Below, in pieces: positions 25,958 to 35,324 of a stretch of 64,000 nt of DNA. Source of the stretch: Chryseosolibacter histidinae (lineage in GTDB: Bacteria; Bacteroidota; Bacteroidia; Cytophagales; Cyclobacteriaceae); contig NZ_JAHESF010000006.1 of NCBI RefSeq assembly GCF_018598225.1, forward strand, positions 62,001 through 126,000. The letters run 5' to 3'. A program made the position numbers and the translations under genes. The notes beneath the pieces are model-generated. The model saw nothing but the letters and a program-made list of their open reading frames with translations, was not told the DNA's origin and searched no databases. The first letter of the stretch is position 1. Every line of letters starts with the position of its first letter.

Positions 25958-27235
25958 TTAATCTGCAATGGCCTGGTAGATCAATGCTCTCAGTTTAGCC
26001 TGATCGTCGAGACCATTGGTGGGAATAAGCTGCTTGAAATAAACCACTACCAGATCTTCTTTCGGATCTACCCAATACGTGGAGCCGTATGCACCTCCCC
26101 AACCGTATTCCCCCACGGAGCCGGGTGTTCCTCTTTCACCGAGATCCTGGCAAACAGAAAAGCCCAGTCCGAATCCCTCTCCTGCCCTGAAATTGATCTT
26201 TGCGGTATGGCTCACCGTCATGAGCTCAACTGTTTTACGGGAAAGGATACGTTTGCCGTTGGCCACGCCTCCGTTGAGGAACATCTGAAGAAACTTCGCA
26301 TAGTCTGTAGCGGTAGACAACAAGCCGGCGCCGCCTGAAAAACTTTTTCGCGGACCTTTCACGTAAGCACCCTGGCTGACCATCGTTCCTGCATCAGGAG
26401 CACGCTCCATTGGTTTATCTGCAAACGCTGAATACACGGTAGCGAGGCGGGCTGTTTTATTTTCGGGCAGATAGAAGTACGTGTCTTTCATGCCGAGCGG
26501 TGTGAATATTCTTGTGGTAAGGAATTCGTCCAGGGGTTTGCCGGATGCTTTTTCAACCACAACGCCCAGGATATCTGTGTTATAACCGTATACATATTTC
26601 TCTCCGGGATGAGCGTCCATGGGCAACGCGGCGAGTCTTGCTATCGTGGCAGCGATTGGTTCATCTCTGTCGGCGAAGTACCATCCCTGAATGCCGGCTT
26701 CTTTCCATTTATCAGCAGCAACGCCACTGCCATATCCAATGCCTGCGGTGTGGGTTAACAGGTCGCGAATGGTAATGGCACGTTTGGCTTTCACAACATT
26801 ATATCCACCACCTTCTTTAGGCTCTGCAACGGTGGTTTCCTTAAATTCGGGTATGTATTTGCTAACCGGATCTGCGATGAGGAGCTTCCCTTCTTCCTGA
26901 AGCATCATGATGGCGGTGCTGACCAACGCTTTCGATTGTGATGCGATCCTGAAGATAGCGTCGTTCTGCATGGCCGCGCCAGACTCGATGTCCTTCTTCC
27001 CGAAGGCATTGAAGTAAGCGACCTTTCCGTGTCTCGCGATGAGGATCACACTGCCCGCCATTTTTTTATCATCTGCATAGGCCTGAAATACATTCGTGAG
27101 ACGCTGAAGTCTTTCTGAAGACAGGCCTACAGCTTCGGGTTTGGCTACAGGTAGCTCCTGCGCCAGAGATGCCGTGGCGCTCCAAAGAAAAAGAAGAAAG
27201 AAGAGGATACTTTGCTTATAACGGGTAGTCATCAT
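25958..27235 (-). CDS. Exported serine hydrolase (beta-lactamase class C fold)
   Basis: 425 residues with a signal peptide (about 1-25, ending SATASLAQ). The nucleophile motif S-x-x-K is Ser-99 to Lys-102 (RIASQSKAL). A Y-G-Y-N stretch at 216-219 lies where the YxN motif belongs, and [11 protein letters not shown] is typical. The family includes esterases, D-aminopeptidases and penicillin-recognising enzymes; class C lactamase activity is possible but not implied. Single gene in the minus-strand accessory region. Confidence 0.9.
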   Translation of the reverse strand: MMTTRYKQSILFFLLFLWSATASLAQELPVAKPEAVGLSSERLQRLTNVFQAYADDKKMAGSVILIARHGKVAYFNAFGKKDIESGAAMQNDAIFRIASQSKALVSTAIMMLQEEGKLLIADPVSKYIPEFKETTVAEPKEGGGYNVVKAKRAITIRDLLTHTAGIGYGSGVAADKWKEAGIQGWYFADRDEPIAATIARLAALPMDAHPGEKYVYGYNTDILGVVVEKASGKPLDEFLTTRIFTPLGMKDTYFYLPENKTARLATVYSAFADKPMERAPDAGTMVSQGAYVKGPRKSFSGGAGLLSTATDYAKFLQMFLNGGVANGKRILSRKTVELMTVSHTAKINFRAGEGFGLGFSVCQDLGERGTPGSVGEYGWGGAYGSTYWVDPKEDLVVVYFKQLIPTNGLDDQAKLRALIYQAIAD

Positions 27236-27416
27236 TGGAAATTTGTTTTACGATGTTAGAAAGTTTACTTCAACCATTTGCCTACGCCGGCGGCAGGTTG
27301 CTGAATATCAATGATACAAAATATGCTTAACTGATGAAAGGAGGTGTCATTAAATATGACACCAGGCAGGCTTTCAGTGATTGGCGAACATGGATTTTTA
27401 TGCACTGACGAACGGG

Positions 27417-27923
27417 TTACAACTTACTCACTGCCACCTTTTCAAAAATCACGGTCTTTCCGGACGGATCCTGCGTGTGGGTGCCGCTGTATTGTCGCAA
27501 ACCGATCGCGCCTGAAGTATACGTGCTATCGGATATAGTGATCTTGGGTGTGTTCATGTCGTCAAGATAAACGGTTATGTTCGGGCCATTGGCCACCACC
27601 CGCAGGTTGTAAGGTTTGTTCTTTTGAATATCGGTCTTGACTGTGGCGAGCGAATCCCATGCGTTGTTCATCCTGCCCAGGATGAGCCGGCCATCGGAAG
27701 CAATGGCAGCATAGTAACCCTGAAGCGCATCCACGCCCATGGCCGGTGATGATACCCTGAAGAGTACGCCGCCATCGGTGTCGTCGTTCAGCAGGGTGAC
27801 CGTGGCGTTATAAGTGAAGTCGCTGAACCTGGTGTTTGTGGCTACCGATTTGACACCATTCACATTATAAGACTCTGAAAAGTACTTGCCGTCTTTCTGC
27901 TGCCAGCCGCCCCCGAAATTCAC
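27417..27923 (-). pseudogene. C-terminal concanavalin-like domain split from GH127 by a frameshift
   Basis: The frame is open from about 27951 in the +1 frame relative to the GH127 gene and reads NFETGSSNQWVNFGGGWQQ before continuing to the stop at 27417. It encodes a domain of the LamG / DUF1080-like sandwich type (VLFRVSSPAMGVDALQGYY, GRLILGRMNN, TVYLDDMNTPKITI). No signal peptide or good start. It is best read as the tail of the preceding GH127 protein: skipping one T at the GAATAATTTTG junction joins the frames exactly. Confidence 0.75.
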
Positions 27924-27951
27924 CCATTGGTTGGAGGACCCTGTTTCAAAA

Positions 27952-29940
27952 TTATTCGGTGAAGGTATTCGGATAATTTGCTGTTTTGCCGATCAACGGA
28001 AAATAGGTGACCCGTATGCGTTGGGCTCCGAACGGAATGAGCGTGACTTCTTCTACGGGCTCAGATGTTTCGGCATACAAAGGTGGCTCCATGGCATGAA
28101 CACCGTTGGGCGCAAGCGTCCACGCTTTGATCTTCTTTGCCTTCACACGCAATATCACCGGTGTTTTTTCCGGCTCAAAGGGATTACCTGAAACAGGATT
28201 TTTTTGAACGGTGATACTTTTTCCGGGTGCCACAGGATCGAGGATCAAACCATAATTCCACGGCTTTGTTGGAAAGACTTCGTACTCACTGAAATCCATT
28301 CCGTTGAACCTGTATTCTTTTTTGGGCTTCCACGATTCGTCGAGGTCAAGCGTAAACACCAGCGGACCGCGTTCAATACCCACCGCGTCGTTGACCCATG
28401 CAGATGTTTTTATCGTCATCGGCAGCTCCACCGTTACAACATCATTGTTTTTCCAGGTCCTGTCGATCGTATAATATGAACCACGAGACACACCTTTCTG
28501 AACAACGCCGTTAACTTTGACTACCGGCTCAAGGCACCATGCGGGTATGCGCAGCTGCAGTGGAAACTTGACTGCTTTTACTGCTGATATTGAGAACGTG
28601 ATCTGCTCTTCGAAAGGATAGTCTGTTTTTTCGGCAATTGTAACCGGTACACCATCCGCTACTTTGGCGTGTACCGTGCTGGGTGCATACGCGGTAACGG
28701 CGAGACCATTTTCTGCAGTGGCCATCCAGCAATACTGCGCATACCTGGGCCATGCCATGTGCATGTTAAAACGACAGCATGGGTAACCAGAATAGGGTCC
28801 CGGCAAAACACCGTTACCATAATCCTGGCCGAAGCCGTTGCCACCTTCTTTGCTCTGTACCTGATTGGGCAAAGAATAGTATTGATGCTGATGGAAGTCG
28901 GGGCTGATGTTGGCGGGAAGATGGTTGAACGCGATCTTTTCGAGGTCATCGCCAATGCGTGCATCGCCAAGGATCTGTGTAGCCAGCTCGTTGCAGTACA
29001 TTCGCTCAGCGGTAGCACAAAGCTCCACACCTTGTATGGAGGCGTTACCTGCCAGAAATTCGGAGCACGAATTCATGCCTGTGATCTGTGTATGGTAGGC
29101 GCTCAGGTTCTGAATGCCTTTGATGAATGCGTCCCTGTCCTTCGCGTTTTTGGTGAGCTGGTAGAACACGGGGCCGTATTTATAAGCCTGCGCTACATTA
29201 ACGCCATGCTTCGGAAAAAAGTCGCCATGATAACTGGTGAGAAAAGTGTTATCGGAAAAGATATCGGTATAGTTATACGCCTGGTCTTTGATCTTGCGCG
29301 CCAGCTCCAGCAGGAATGCATCGCCGGTGCGGTTATAAAGCCAGAAGATAACGTTTACGTTATCGGCGGCGCGGGCGCGGGCCCATTCTTTGAGCGGCTG
29401 TTTGTCCAGCGCAGCGAGCTGATACCGGAAGTATTTTGTAAGGAACGGGATCACCCGGGCGTCGTTCGTGGCGCTTTGGTAGTCGCAAAACATATCGAGC
29501 ACCGGCATACGGGCCCACCAATCGTTGTTGGTGGTGGGACCAAAATTGCCATCGGTCCGCTGGCTTTGGATGGCCCAATCGATCCATTTTTGTGCGCGCT
29601 GCTTGAGCTCGTTGTCATTCAGCGAATACGCCAGCCCTACAAGGCCGCGCAGGTAGTATGGAGGTCGCTCCCAGTCGGAGTCGCGGGCACTGCCCCCCAG
29701 CCATGCAGCATCGGATTTGAGCTCGCTGAAGATCTCTTCGGCGTTTCCTGTGAGACCTGTTTTCTGTGCGAGCAATTGTGTGGCCAGCCATCCCTGCGGC
29801 TCGATGCTTCCCAGGGGCAGCGCTACAAAAGGTGTGTTTTGTAAGGGGGCTTTGTTGGAAACGTAGTTTGTGTTCTGGACTTGTGCATGGCAGGTAATCG
29901 ACGAGAGCATCACGATAACAATGACCCGGGCACGCAGCAT
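27952..29940 (-). CDS. GH127-like beta-L-arabinofuranosidase, probably frameshifted at its 3' end
   Basis: 662 residues from ATG 29940, chosen because it begins a signal peptide (MLRARVIVIVMLSSITCHAQ); the frame is open 40 codons upstream. The (alpha/alpha)6 region carries the family's zinc/catalytic residues: E-L-C in VELCATAERMY and the double Cys in SGYPCCRFNMH. GH127 enzymes cleave terminal beta-L-arabinofuranose with a cysteine nucleophile. Expected in the periplasm, probably acting on plant cell-wall glycans like the GH140-like protein at 3308. The sequence stops at NTFTE, immediately before the frame-shifted C-terminal domain. Confidence 0.85.
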   Translation of the reverse strand: MLRARVIVIVMLSSITCHAQVQNTNYVSNKAPLQNTPFVALPLGSIEPQGWLATQLLAQKTGLTGNAEEIFSELKSDAAWLGGSARDSDWERPPYYLRGLVGLAYSLNDNELKQRAQKWIDWAIQSQRTDGNFGPTTNNDWWARMPVLDMFCDYQSATNDARVIPFLTKYFRYQLAALDKQPLKEWARARAADNVNVIFWLYNRTGDAFLLELARKIKDQAYNYTDIFSDNTFLTSYHGDFFPKHGVNVAQAYKYGPVFYQLTKNAKDRDAFIKGIQNLSAYHTQITGMNSCSEFLAGNASIQGVELCATAERMYCNELATQILGDARIGDDLEKIAFNHLPANISPDFHQHQYYSLPNQVQSKEGGNGFGQDYGNGVLPGPYSGYPCCRFNMHMAWPRYAQYCWMATAENGLAVTAYAPSTVHAKVADGVPVTIAEKTDYPFEEQITFSISAVKAVKFPLQLRIPAWCLEPVVKVNGVVQKGVSRGSYYTIDRTWKNNDVVTVELPMTIKTSAWVNDAVGIERGPLVFTLDLDESWKPKKEYRFNGMDFSEYEVFPTKPWNYGLILDPVAPGKSITVQKNPVSGNPFEPEKTPVILRVKAKKIKAWTLAPNGVHAMEPPLYAETSEPVEEVTLIPFGAQRIRVTYFPLIGKTANYPNTFTE

Positions 29941-30065
29941 ATCGATAATGGTTTTACGTATAGATATCATCAAGCTATTGCAGGCTAATACGTAAATGTA
30001 TTTAAGCGCTGGGAATGATACAATATGTGATGTGAGCTGGTGCTTGTGTTGATCGAGCAATACTA

Positions 30066-30425
30066 TCAGTTGAATAATTTAAGCCAGTGCTCAAAATATT
30101 CTTCGCGGTTATCAAGGTATGTTACTTTTACCTTTACTGAGAACTCACCCCACCCTATTGCCGAATAACCAAATTGCGTGGCGGCTGCGTTGCACTTGTT
30201 CTGAATAGGTTCCTTGAATGTTTTATGCAGCGTGTACTGCACACAGCGGATGCTATTCAAGACGGGCTGGGGTGCGTCAACATAGATTCTCCAATTGAAC
30301 TTTTTTTTGCCTATATACTTAGAATCATTCTTGATATTCTCTTGCCTGAGCCGGGCCTGGCCCAACAAACCAACGGATATAAACAGGAAGGGAACAAGGA
30401 CAAAAGATCTTGCAAGCGTGCTCAT
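30066..30425 (-). CDS. Exported prokaryotic YEATS (pYEATS) domain protein
   Basis: 119 residues. A hydrophobic N-terminus (about 6-23, RSFVLVPFLFISVGLLGQA) looks like a signal peptide, so the domain should be periplasmic. Residues 43-118 have the YEATS pattern: FNWRIYVDAP, VQYTLHKTF (66-70 LHKTF), Gly-Trp-Gly-Glu-Phe at 91-95, VKVKVTY and final HWLKL. In eukaryotic YEATS proteins the matching GWGEF-type loop helps form the acyl-lysine pocket. The start overlaps the stop of the upstream membrane protein (ATGA), implying coupled synthesis. Assignment rests on motif pattern; ligand unknown. Confidence 0.75.
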   Translation of the reverse strand: MSTLARSFVLVPFLFISVGLLGQARLRQENIKNDSKYIGKKKFNWRIYVDAPQPVLNSIRCVQYTLHKTFKEPIQNKCNAAATQFGYSAIGWGEFSVKVKVTYLDNREEYFEHWLKLFN

Positions 30426-31090
30426 GAGTTTGCCTTTTTAAATTTGAGGGGATTGGTCACATAGTTAAAGAGATTGATTGCCGAGTTATCGGTTTCTTTG
30501 GCAATCCAGGTACGCAAAACACGACCGTCATCAGCCAGCTCCATCAACCGGATCTCGCGGAATTCAGGATCCTGCCGTGCATCGACGGAAGTCAGCTGCA
30601 GGTAATCTCCGGGGCCAAGTGAGATGGCGAAACCCACTTTTAATTTCCCACGCTCCATTGTGCCTGTGCATTGAAGCTTATTGATGATCGGAAATTCGCT
30701 CTCGGGCTCACCTTCCAGCTCGATGTTTACAAACAACGGGCACTTGCCCATCTCCGTCATGGCGCTGACCATGTCTTTGTAACGCGCCTCATAGAGTTTC
30801 TGGCTGATCTCCACTTCACGCATCCTTGCCTCAATCGTATCGAATTTGTTGTAGTAGATGAAGCAGACAGGCCCGTAGAAGGCCAGGCCCACTAAAAAGA
30901 TAGCCATGAGCGTGGAGATGTTAAACTTGGCGCCCATAATTTCGATGCTCTCCTCCTTTTGATCTTTCAGCGCAGATCTGCGAATAGCGAGGATGGTAAT
31001 GTACGCTCCGATCAAAATCACAAGCGCGCCAACAACGGGCATATACCACAGAAAAAGAGGGTGAACGGGGTCAGCCGGTAATGTTTCCAT
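30422..31090 (-). CDS. Two-helix membrane partner of the pYEATS protein
   Basis: 222 residues. Transmembrane segments at about 15-36 and 59-80, a basic/acidic loop between them, a short coiled coil (about 84-112, TIEARMREVEISQKLYEARY) and a C-terminal beta-rich domain (about 115-215). I do not recognise that domain. The 4-nt overlap with the pYEATS gene makes a membrane-associated pair likely. No enzyme or nuclease motif is visible in it. Confidence 0.75.
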   Translation of the reverse strand: METLPADPVHPLFLWYMPVVGALVILIGAYITILAIRRSALKDQKEESIEIMGAKFNISTLMAIFLVGLAFYGPVCFIYYNKFDTIEARMREVEISQKLYEARYKDMVSAMTEMGKCPLFVNIELEGEPESEFPIINKLQCTGTMERGKLKVGFAISLGPGDYLQLTSVDARQDPEFREIRLMELADDGRVLRTWIAKETDNSAINLFNYVTNPLKFKKANS

Positions 31091-31295
31091 AGCGGAGGGG
31101 TTAATGGTTAAAATCGTGGTTGAACCTTACTGAGAGATTCCGCGTGGGCTATGGGTCAGATTGACAGACTTGCCTTCGATCCTTCTTCGACAGACAAGTG
31201 AGGTGGGTCAGGGAATCTTTACCAAGATAAAGAATTAATCTGAAAGCGCCAATCAAAAAGGACGGCCTGCGTCTTCAGCGCGAGATATGTTCCGG

Positions 31296-31640
31296 TTACT
31301 TATTCAACAGCCTTGCCAGTAATACGGCATGATTATGCTTTTCATCTTTTGCTGCGAACAATAATGTCAGCGCTTTGTGTTGCCCCGCCAACTGGCGCAG
31401 CGCTCTCCATGCGGGATTATTTTTCAATTCCAGTTTGTATTTTTTCTGAAACGTTGTCCATTTCTCCGGATCATGATTGAACCACGTTCGCAGCTCGGGT
31501 GACGGTGCCACTTCCTTCAACCACAGGTCTATCGCTGCCGATTCTTTTTTGATGCCCCGGGGCCACAAACGGTCTATCAGTATCCGGTATCCGTCTTGGG
31601 CAACAGGTGATTCATAAATTCTCTTTATGGAGACAGGCAT
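31296..31640 (-). CDS. DUF488 family protein
   Basis: 114 residues from ATG 31640 (MPVSIKRIYESP); a longer frame to 31724 exists, but the family length supports the shorter form. Recognised from RILIDRLWPRGIKKESAAID, WLKEVAPSPELRTWFNHDPEKW and LLFAAKDEKHNHAVLL. Function unknown; small cytoplasmic protein, widespread in bacteria. Not obviously linked to its neighbours. Confidence 0.92.
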   Translation of the reverse strand: MPVSIKRIYESPVAQDGYRILIDRLWPRGIKKESAAIDLWLKEVAPSPELRTWFNHDPEKWTTFQKKYKLELKNNPAWRALRQLAGQHKALTLLFAAKDEKHNHAVLLARLLNK

Positions 31641-31871
31641 AAGATCCTTAAGGTAGGCTATTATCGGGAAACCAGCGATGTGATCGAGTGTCTTTGTTTG
31701 AAATATTAGTCCAGGCGAGAGCAACGACCACTGTTCGATTTTTCTTACGAGACCTTATCAGTCAGTAAAAAAGCAACCCCCAAAACGGATCGCATTCGAA
31801 AGATATTATTTTTGGACTCAATTAAATCGATAAATAATAGAACTTAGTGACATGGGGTTCCGGCACGTCAG

Positions 31872-34247
31872 CTATTCAGTTCTAAGGCTGATTACCGGAT
31901 TGGCCCGCGAAGCCCTGATCGATTGGTACGCGGTGGTTGCCAGAACAATGCCCAATGTCACTGCTCCTGTTAGCAGGAAGATCCACCACGTTATTTCCGT
32001 CCGGTATGCAAAGCCTTGCAGCCACCGATCCATGTAATGCAGCGCAATGGGCGTAGCGATGGCCAGCGCCAGCAACACCATCCTGATGAGGTCTTTGTTG
32101 ATCATTACCACGATGGAGACAGACGATGCACCGAGTACTTTGCGAATGCCGATCTCTTTTGTTCTTTGTGCCATCATGAAGGTTACGAGAGCAAACACGC
32201 CCAAGCAGGCAATGAACATGGCCAGGGCTGTAAGCCATGAGACCACGCCTTCGAAACGTTCATCTGCGGCATGCAACTCCCTGAACGAGTCGTCCATGAA
32301 GCGGTAGGTAAAAGGCCGTTGCGGAACATGCTTCATCCAGATCTTTTCAATATGGCGAATGGTTTCTGGTATGCGGCCTCCGTTTATCCTGATGAATAAG
32401 TTAGAGGTGAAGTCGCCCTGAACAAAGAAACTGTTCCGCACCAGGAAAGCGAAGGGTCTGATCGCCTCATGAAAAGACGCGTAATGAAAATCATCAACCA
32501 CGCCGACCACCGATGCATAGAGCGTGGTGTCGGGACCTCCCTCATTCCAAATAAGTTGCTGGCCAACCGGAGCTTCCAGGCCGAGCTCTTTCACGGCGGT
32601 CTGGTTAAGGATGATCGTATTGATGGTATCGGCGGGAAACCGGGACGAGAACTTCCTGCCCATCAGTAACCTGATACCGAGGGCGTCGAGGTATTCGTAA
32701 TTTATCTGGCAAAAATCGATCAGCCTGTATGGCTGTGCAGGACCGGTCCTGATATTGGTTGTCCAGTGGCCTTTACCGATGATGGCAGTAGAAGCGCCAA
32801 CGTGAGCAACGGCTGAGAGTTGTTTGATCTCCTGCTCGAGAACCTGCCTGTTGGACAGTCTGTCGGCATTGTGCACGATGATCACCTGTGCCCTTTGGAA
32901 GCCGGGATCTTTCCTGGCGATATAGTCCATCTGCCTGACGATGACGATCACGGCGATGGTCAGCCCAATGGAGATGGTAAACTGGAATATGACCAGGCAT
33001 TTCCGTAGCCATGCCGTCCCTGCGCTTGCTGAAGATGCACCTTTCAACACCTTTACCGGACTGAACGCCGACAGCAGCAATGCGGGATAAAGACCTGCCA
33101 GCAGGCCGATGGCAACGGCGAAACCTGTCAGGTATATCCACGGTAAGTCCAGGTGAAGGAGGGCGAACTGTTTTCCGGACAACTGATTGAACGGATGAAG
33201 CAAGGCAGCCGTCATCAGGAGAGCCAGCACAAAGGCGATCACTGCGGTCAGTACTGACTCGGTCAGAAACTGGCCAGCCAGTGCGAGACGAGATGCACCC
33301 GATGTTTTACGGATGCCCACCTCTTTTGCCCTCTTGAAGCCCTGTGCGGTGGCAAGGTTCACGTAGTTCACGCCCGCGATGATCATGACAAATAACGCGA
33401 TGATCGTCACCACCTGCAGCACGCCGGCGTCACTGTTCGGCTCGAGCTCACCGTTAAGCGCGGAAGTAAGATGAATGGAAGTGAGGGGTTGGATACCGTA
33501 GACGTCACGGGAAGAGGGGCTGTACCTCAGTGCCAGCGACCTCAGCTTTTCTTCTAACTGTGCTGGCGTAGAGAAAGCTTTCACCTTCACATAGGTCAGG
33601 TAATTCCGGTTGCCGAGCCACTGCGTGTTGTGCGCAACCTCCAGGGTACGCAGTGGAATAAGCATGTCAAAGTGAAAATGAGCGTTAGCCGGAATGTCTT
33701 TGATGACGCCGGTTACATAATAGTCGGCCTGCTCGCTGCTGATCACCTGTCCGATGGGTTCTGCGGTGCCGAAGTACCGGCGCGCGACAGATTCCGCGAT
33801 TACGATCGATTGAGGATGTTTCAACGCTTTGGCTGGAGTGCCCTTGATAAAAGGAAAAGTAAACACGCTGAACAGATTGCTATCGGCTTCCAGGACCCTG
33901 GCCTCCAGGAATTGCTTACCGGCATGGCGCATGGCCATTTCACGGCATGGATAAATGGCTGCCGCCGCCTCTACTTCAGGCAGATCATGGCTCAGGGTGA
34001 ATGCAATAGCCCGTACCGTTCTGGCCCAGGTCTCCCGCTGGCCGTCGCTGTTGATCTCTGTGCGGATCACTCGGTAGATCCTTTCTGCGTTGTGGTGATA
34101 CCGGTCGTAACTACGTTCATCACGCACATAAAGCATCGTGAAAATGCAGCACATCATGCCGGTTGCCAGGCCCGTGATGTTGACCAGGTTATTTTGCCAC
34201 TGATTCTTCAGCGTGCACCACGCCATTTTAAAATAGTTTCGCACCAT
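31872..34247 (-). CDS. FtsX-like ABC transporter permease (MacB type)
   Basis: 791 residues from ATG 34247 (MVRNYFKMAWCTLKNQWQNN); the open frame extends 41 codons further, but the family starts here. Topology is one N-terminal helix (about 21-41), a MacB-like periplasmic domain, three helices (about 285-425), a fourth near 425-450, a second periplasmic domain and three C-terminal helices. QGFKRAKEVGIRKTSGASR and QRTKEIGIRKVLGASS are the paired FtsX motifs. No ATPase gene is adjacent, which is common for this Bacteroidota family. Substrate unknown; such proteins often serve in envelope stress or peptide export. Confidence 0.9.
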   Translation of the reverse strand: MVRNYFKMAWCTLKNQWQNNLVNITGLATGMMCCIFTMLYVRDERSYDRYHHNAERIYRVIRTEINSDGQRETWARTVRAIAFTLSHDLPEVEAAAAIYPCREMAMRHAGKQFLEARVLEADSNLFSVFTFPFIKGTPAKALKHPQSIVIAESVARRYFGTAEPIGQVISSEQADYYVTGVIKDIPANAHFHFDMLIPLRTLEVAHNTQWLGNRNYLTYVKVKAFSTPAQLEEKLRSLALRYSPSSRDVYGIQPLTSIHLTSALNGELEPNSDAGVLQVVTIIALFVMIIAGVNYVNLATAQGFKRAKEVGIRKTSGASRLALAGQFLTESVLTAVIAFVLALLMTAALLHPFNQLSGKQFALLHLDLPWIYLTGFAVAIGLLAGLYPALLLSAFSPVKVLKGASSASAGTAWLRKCLVIFQFTISIGLTIAVIVIVRQMDYIARKDPGFQRAQVIIVHNADRLSNRQVLEQEIKQLSAVAHVGASTAIIGKGHWTTNIRTGPAQPYRLIDFCQINYEYLDALGIRLLMGRKFSSRFPADTINTIILNQTAVKELGLEAPVGQQLIWNEGGPDTTLYASVVGVVDDFHYASFHEAIRPFAFLVRNSFFVQGDFTSNLFIRINGGRIPETIRHIEKIWMKHVPQRPFTYRFMDDSFRELHAADERFEGVVSWLTALAMFIACLGVFALVTFMMAQRTKEIGIRKVLGASSVSIVVMINKDLIRMVLLALAIATPIALHYMDRWLQGFAYRTEITWWIFLLTGAVTLGIVLATTAYQSIRASRANPVISLRTE

Positions 34248-34508
34248 ACCGCTTGTTTCAGGAAAGATTGCCACAAACGCCGGCCAATCCAATTTTACGT
34301 GATCATGCGCTGCCTTTTCTTGACGATCTGCAGGGGCGCAGTACGCAATAGTTCCTGAAGCCACAGTCACCAGAGAACAGTGCCTCTATAATTGGGTGCA
34401 TATTTAAACGGCTATTGATTCATAGGTCGAGACAAATAAGACAAAATGGACAACCCCGGGTGATGCAAACGGAAATACCTTGCAGCGTTCAATAAAATTA
34501 AAAATGAT

Positions 34509-35165
34509 ATGAAACTGTTACTTTTTACCCTGGCCATAAGCATGGGTGTGATCAATCATTCTCTGGCGCAAGAAGAGCCGGAGACATTACTCGGCACGGC
34601 AGCGAAGCAGGAAATGACCTCTTTTTTCTGGGGACCGGAATTCAGACTCCACTTTCACGGCTCCCGGATGCGGGAGGCGGCATCTCCATTGCTGGGTGGA
34701 AAACTCGGCCTGATCGTCAACAGGAATGTGATCTTGGGTGTAGGCGGATGGGGCAAAATTTCACGCACCACATTTCATGGTCATTACATAGACACTGACG
34801 ATGGAAAAGTGATCGATAACCCCAACCAGAAAATGGCGGTGGGCTATGGATACGGTGGATTTATTGCTGGTTTTGTTTTTAAATCCAACGATGCGGTGCA
34901 CCTCACCTTTACTTCCTTGTTCGGCCGCGGCACGAGCAATGAATACATCATCCAGGAGAACGGAAGTCACGGCACCACTTTCAACTCTCCGGGGTTCGGC
35001 ATCATTGAGCCAACCATCAATGCGGAACTGAACCTGACGCGGCATTTCCGGATGGAAGCAGGACTCGGCTACAGGTGGATCTCAGCTAACAGGTTTGAGC
35101 AGCTCACCTCAAGCGACCTGAGCGGCCTCACCGTGCAAATTGCTGTCAAGATCGGGGAATACTGA
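34509..35165 (+). CDS. Putative outer-membrane beta-barrel protein
   Basis: 218 residues. Signal peptide MKLLLFTLAISMGVINHSLAQ, then alternating hydrophobic strands with aromatic girdles (GPEFRLHFHG, KLGLIVNRNVILGVGG, MAVGYGYGGFIAGFVFK, FRMEAGLGYRWI, GLTVQIAVKIGEY) consistent with an eight-strand barrel. Function unknown. A strong terminator follows. Confidence 0.75.
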   Translation: MKLLLFTLAISMGVINHSLAQEEPETLLGTAAKQEMTSFFWGPEFRLHFHGSRMREAASPLLGGKLGLIVNRNVILGVGGWGKISRTTFHGHYIDTDDGKVIDNPNQKMAVGYGYGGFIAGFVFKSNDAVHLTFTSLFGRGTSNEYIIQENGSHGTTFNSPGFGIIEPTINAELNLTRHFRMEAGLGYRWISANRFEQLTSSDLSGLTVQIAVKIGEY

Positions 35166-35181
35166 AAACGAAATGGCATGC

Positions 35182-35225
35182 AAAAAACAGGATCTTCTGA
35201 AGATAGCGGAGGCTCCTGTTTTTTT
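35182..35225 (+). terminator. Terminator after the beta-barrel gene
   Basis: AAAAAACAGGA and TCCTGTTTTTT form an 11-bp stem around a 21-nt loop, ending in a T-run, 17 nt after the stop. Confidence 0.8.
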
Positions 35226-35324
35226 GAGCTGCGGCAGCCATATTTAAACCCTGCCCGGATCGTTCAATACAAAATCTTTTTACCGGTGTGAAAAAGATCA
35301 TGATTTTTGTACCTTCCTTCATGG

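Noticed and set aside
28669-29844. Long plus-strand open frame (391 codons) antisense to GH127
   Set aside because: The minus strand has the catalytic motifs of GH127; the plus-strand product shows no family pattern and is a codon-bias shadow.
31150-31230. Possible heptad or hairpin element between the pYEATS partner and DUF488 genes
   Set aside because: Some inverted words are present but there is no 7-nt periodicity and pairing is weak.
31807-31814. TATTTTTG promoter-like element on the plus strand
   Set aside because: No plus-strand gene follows; it would run antisense into the FtsX-like permease. Too common a motif to call alone.
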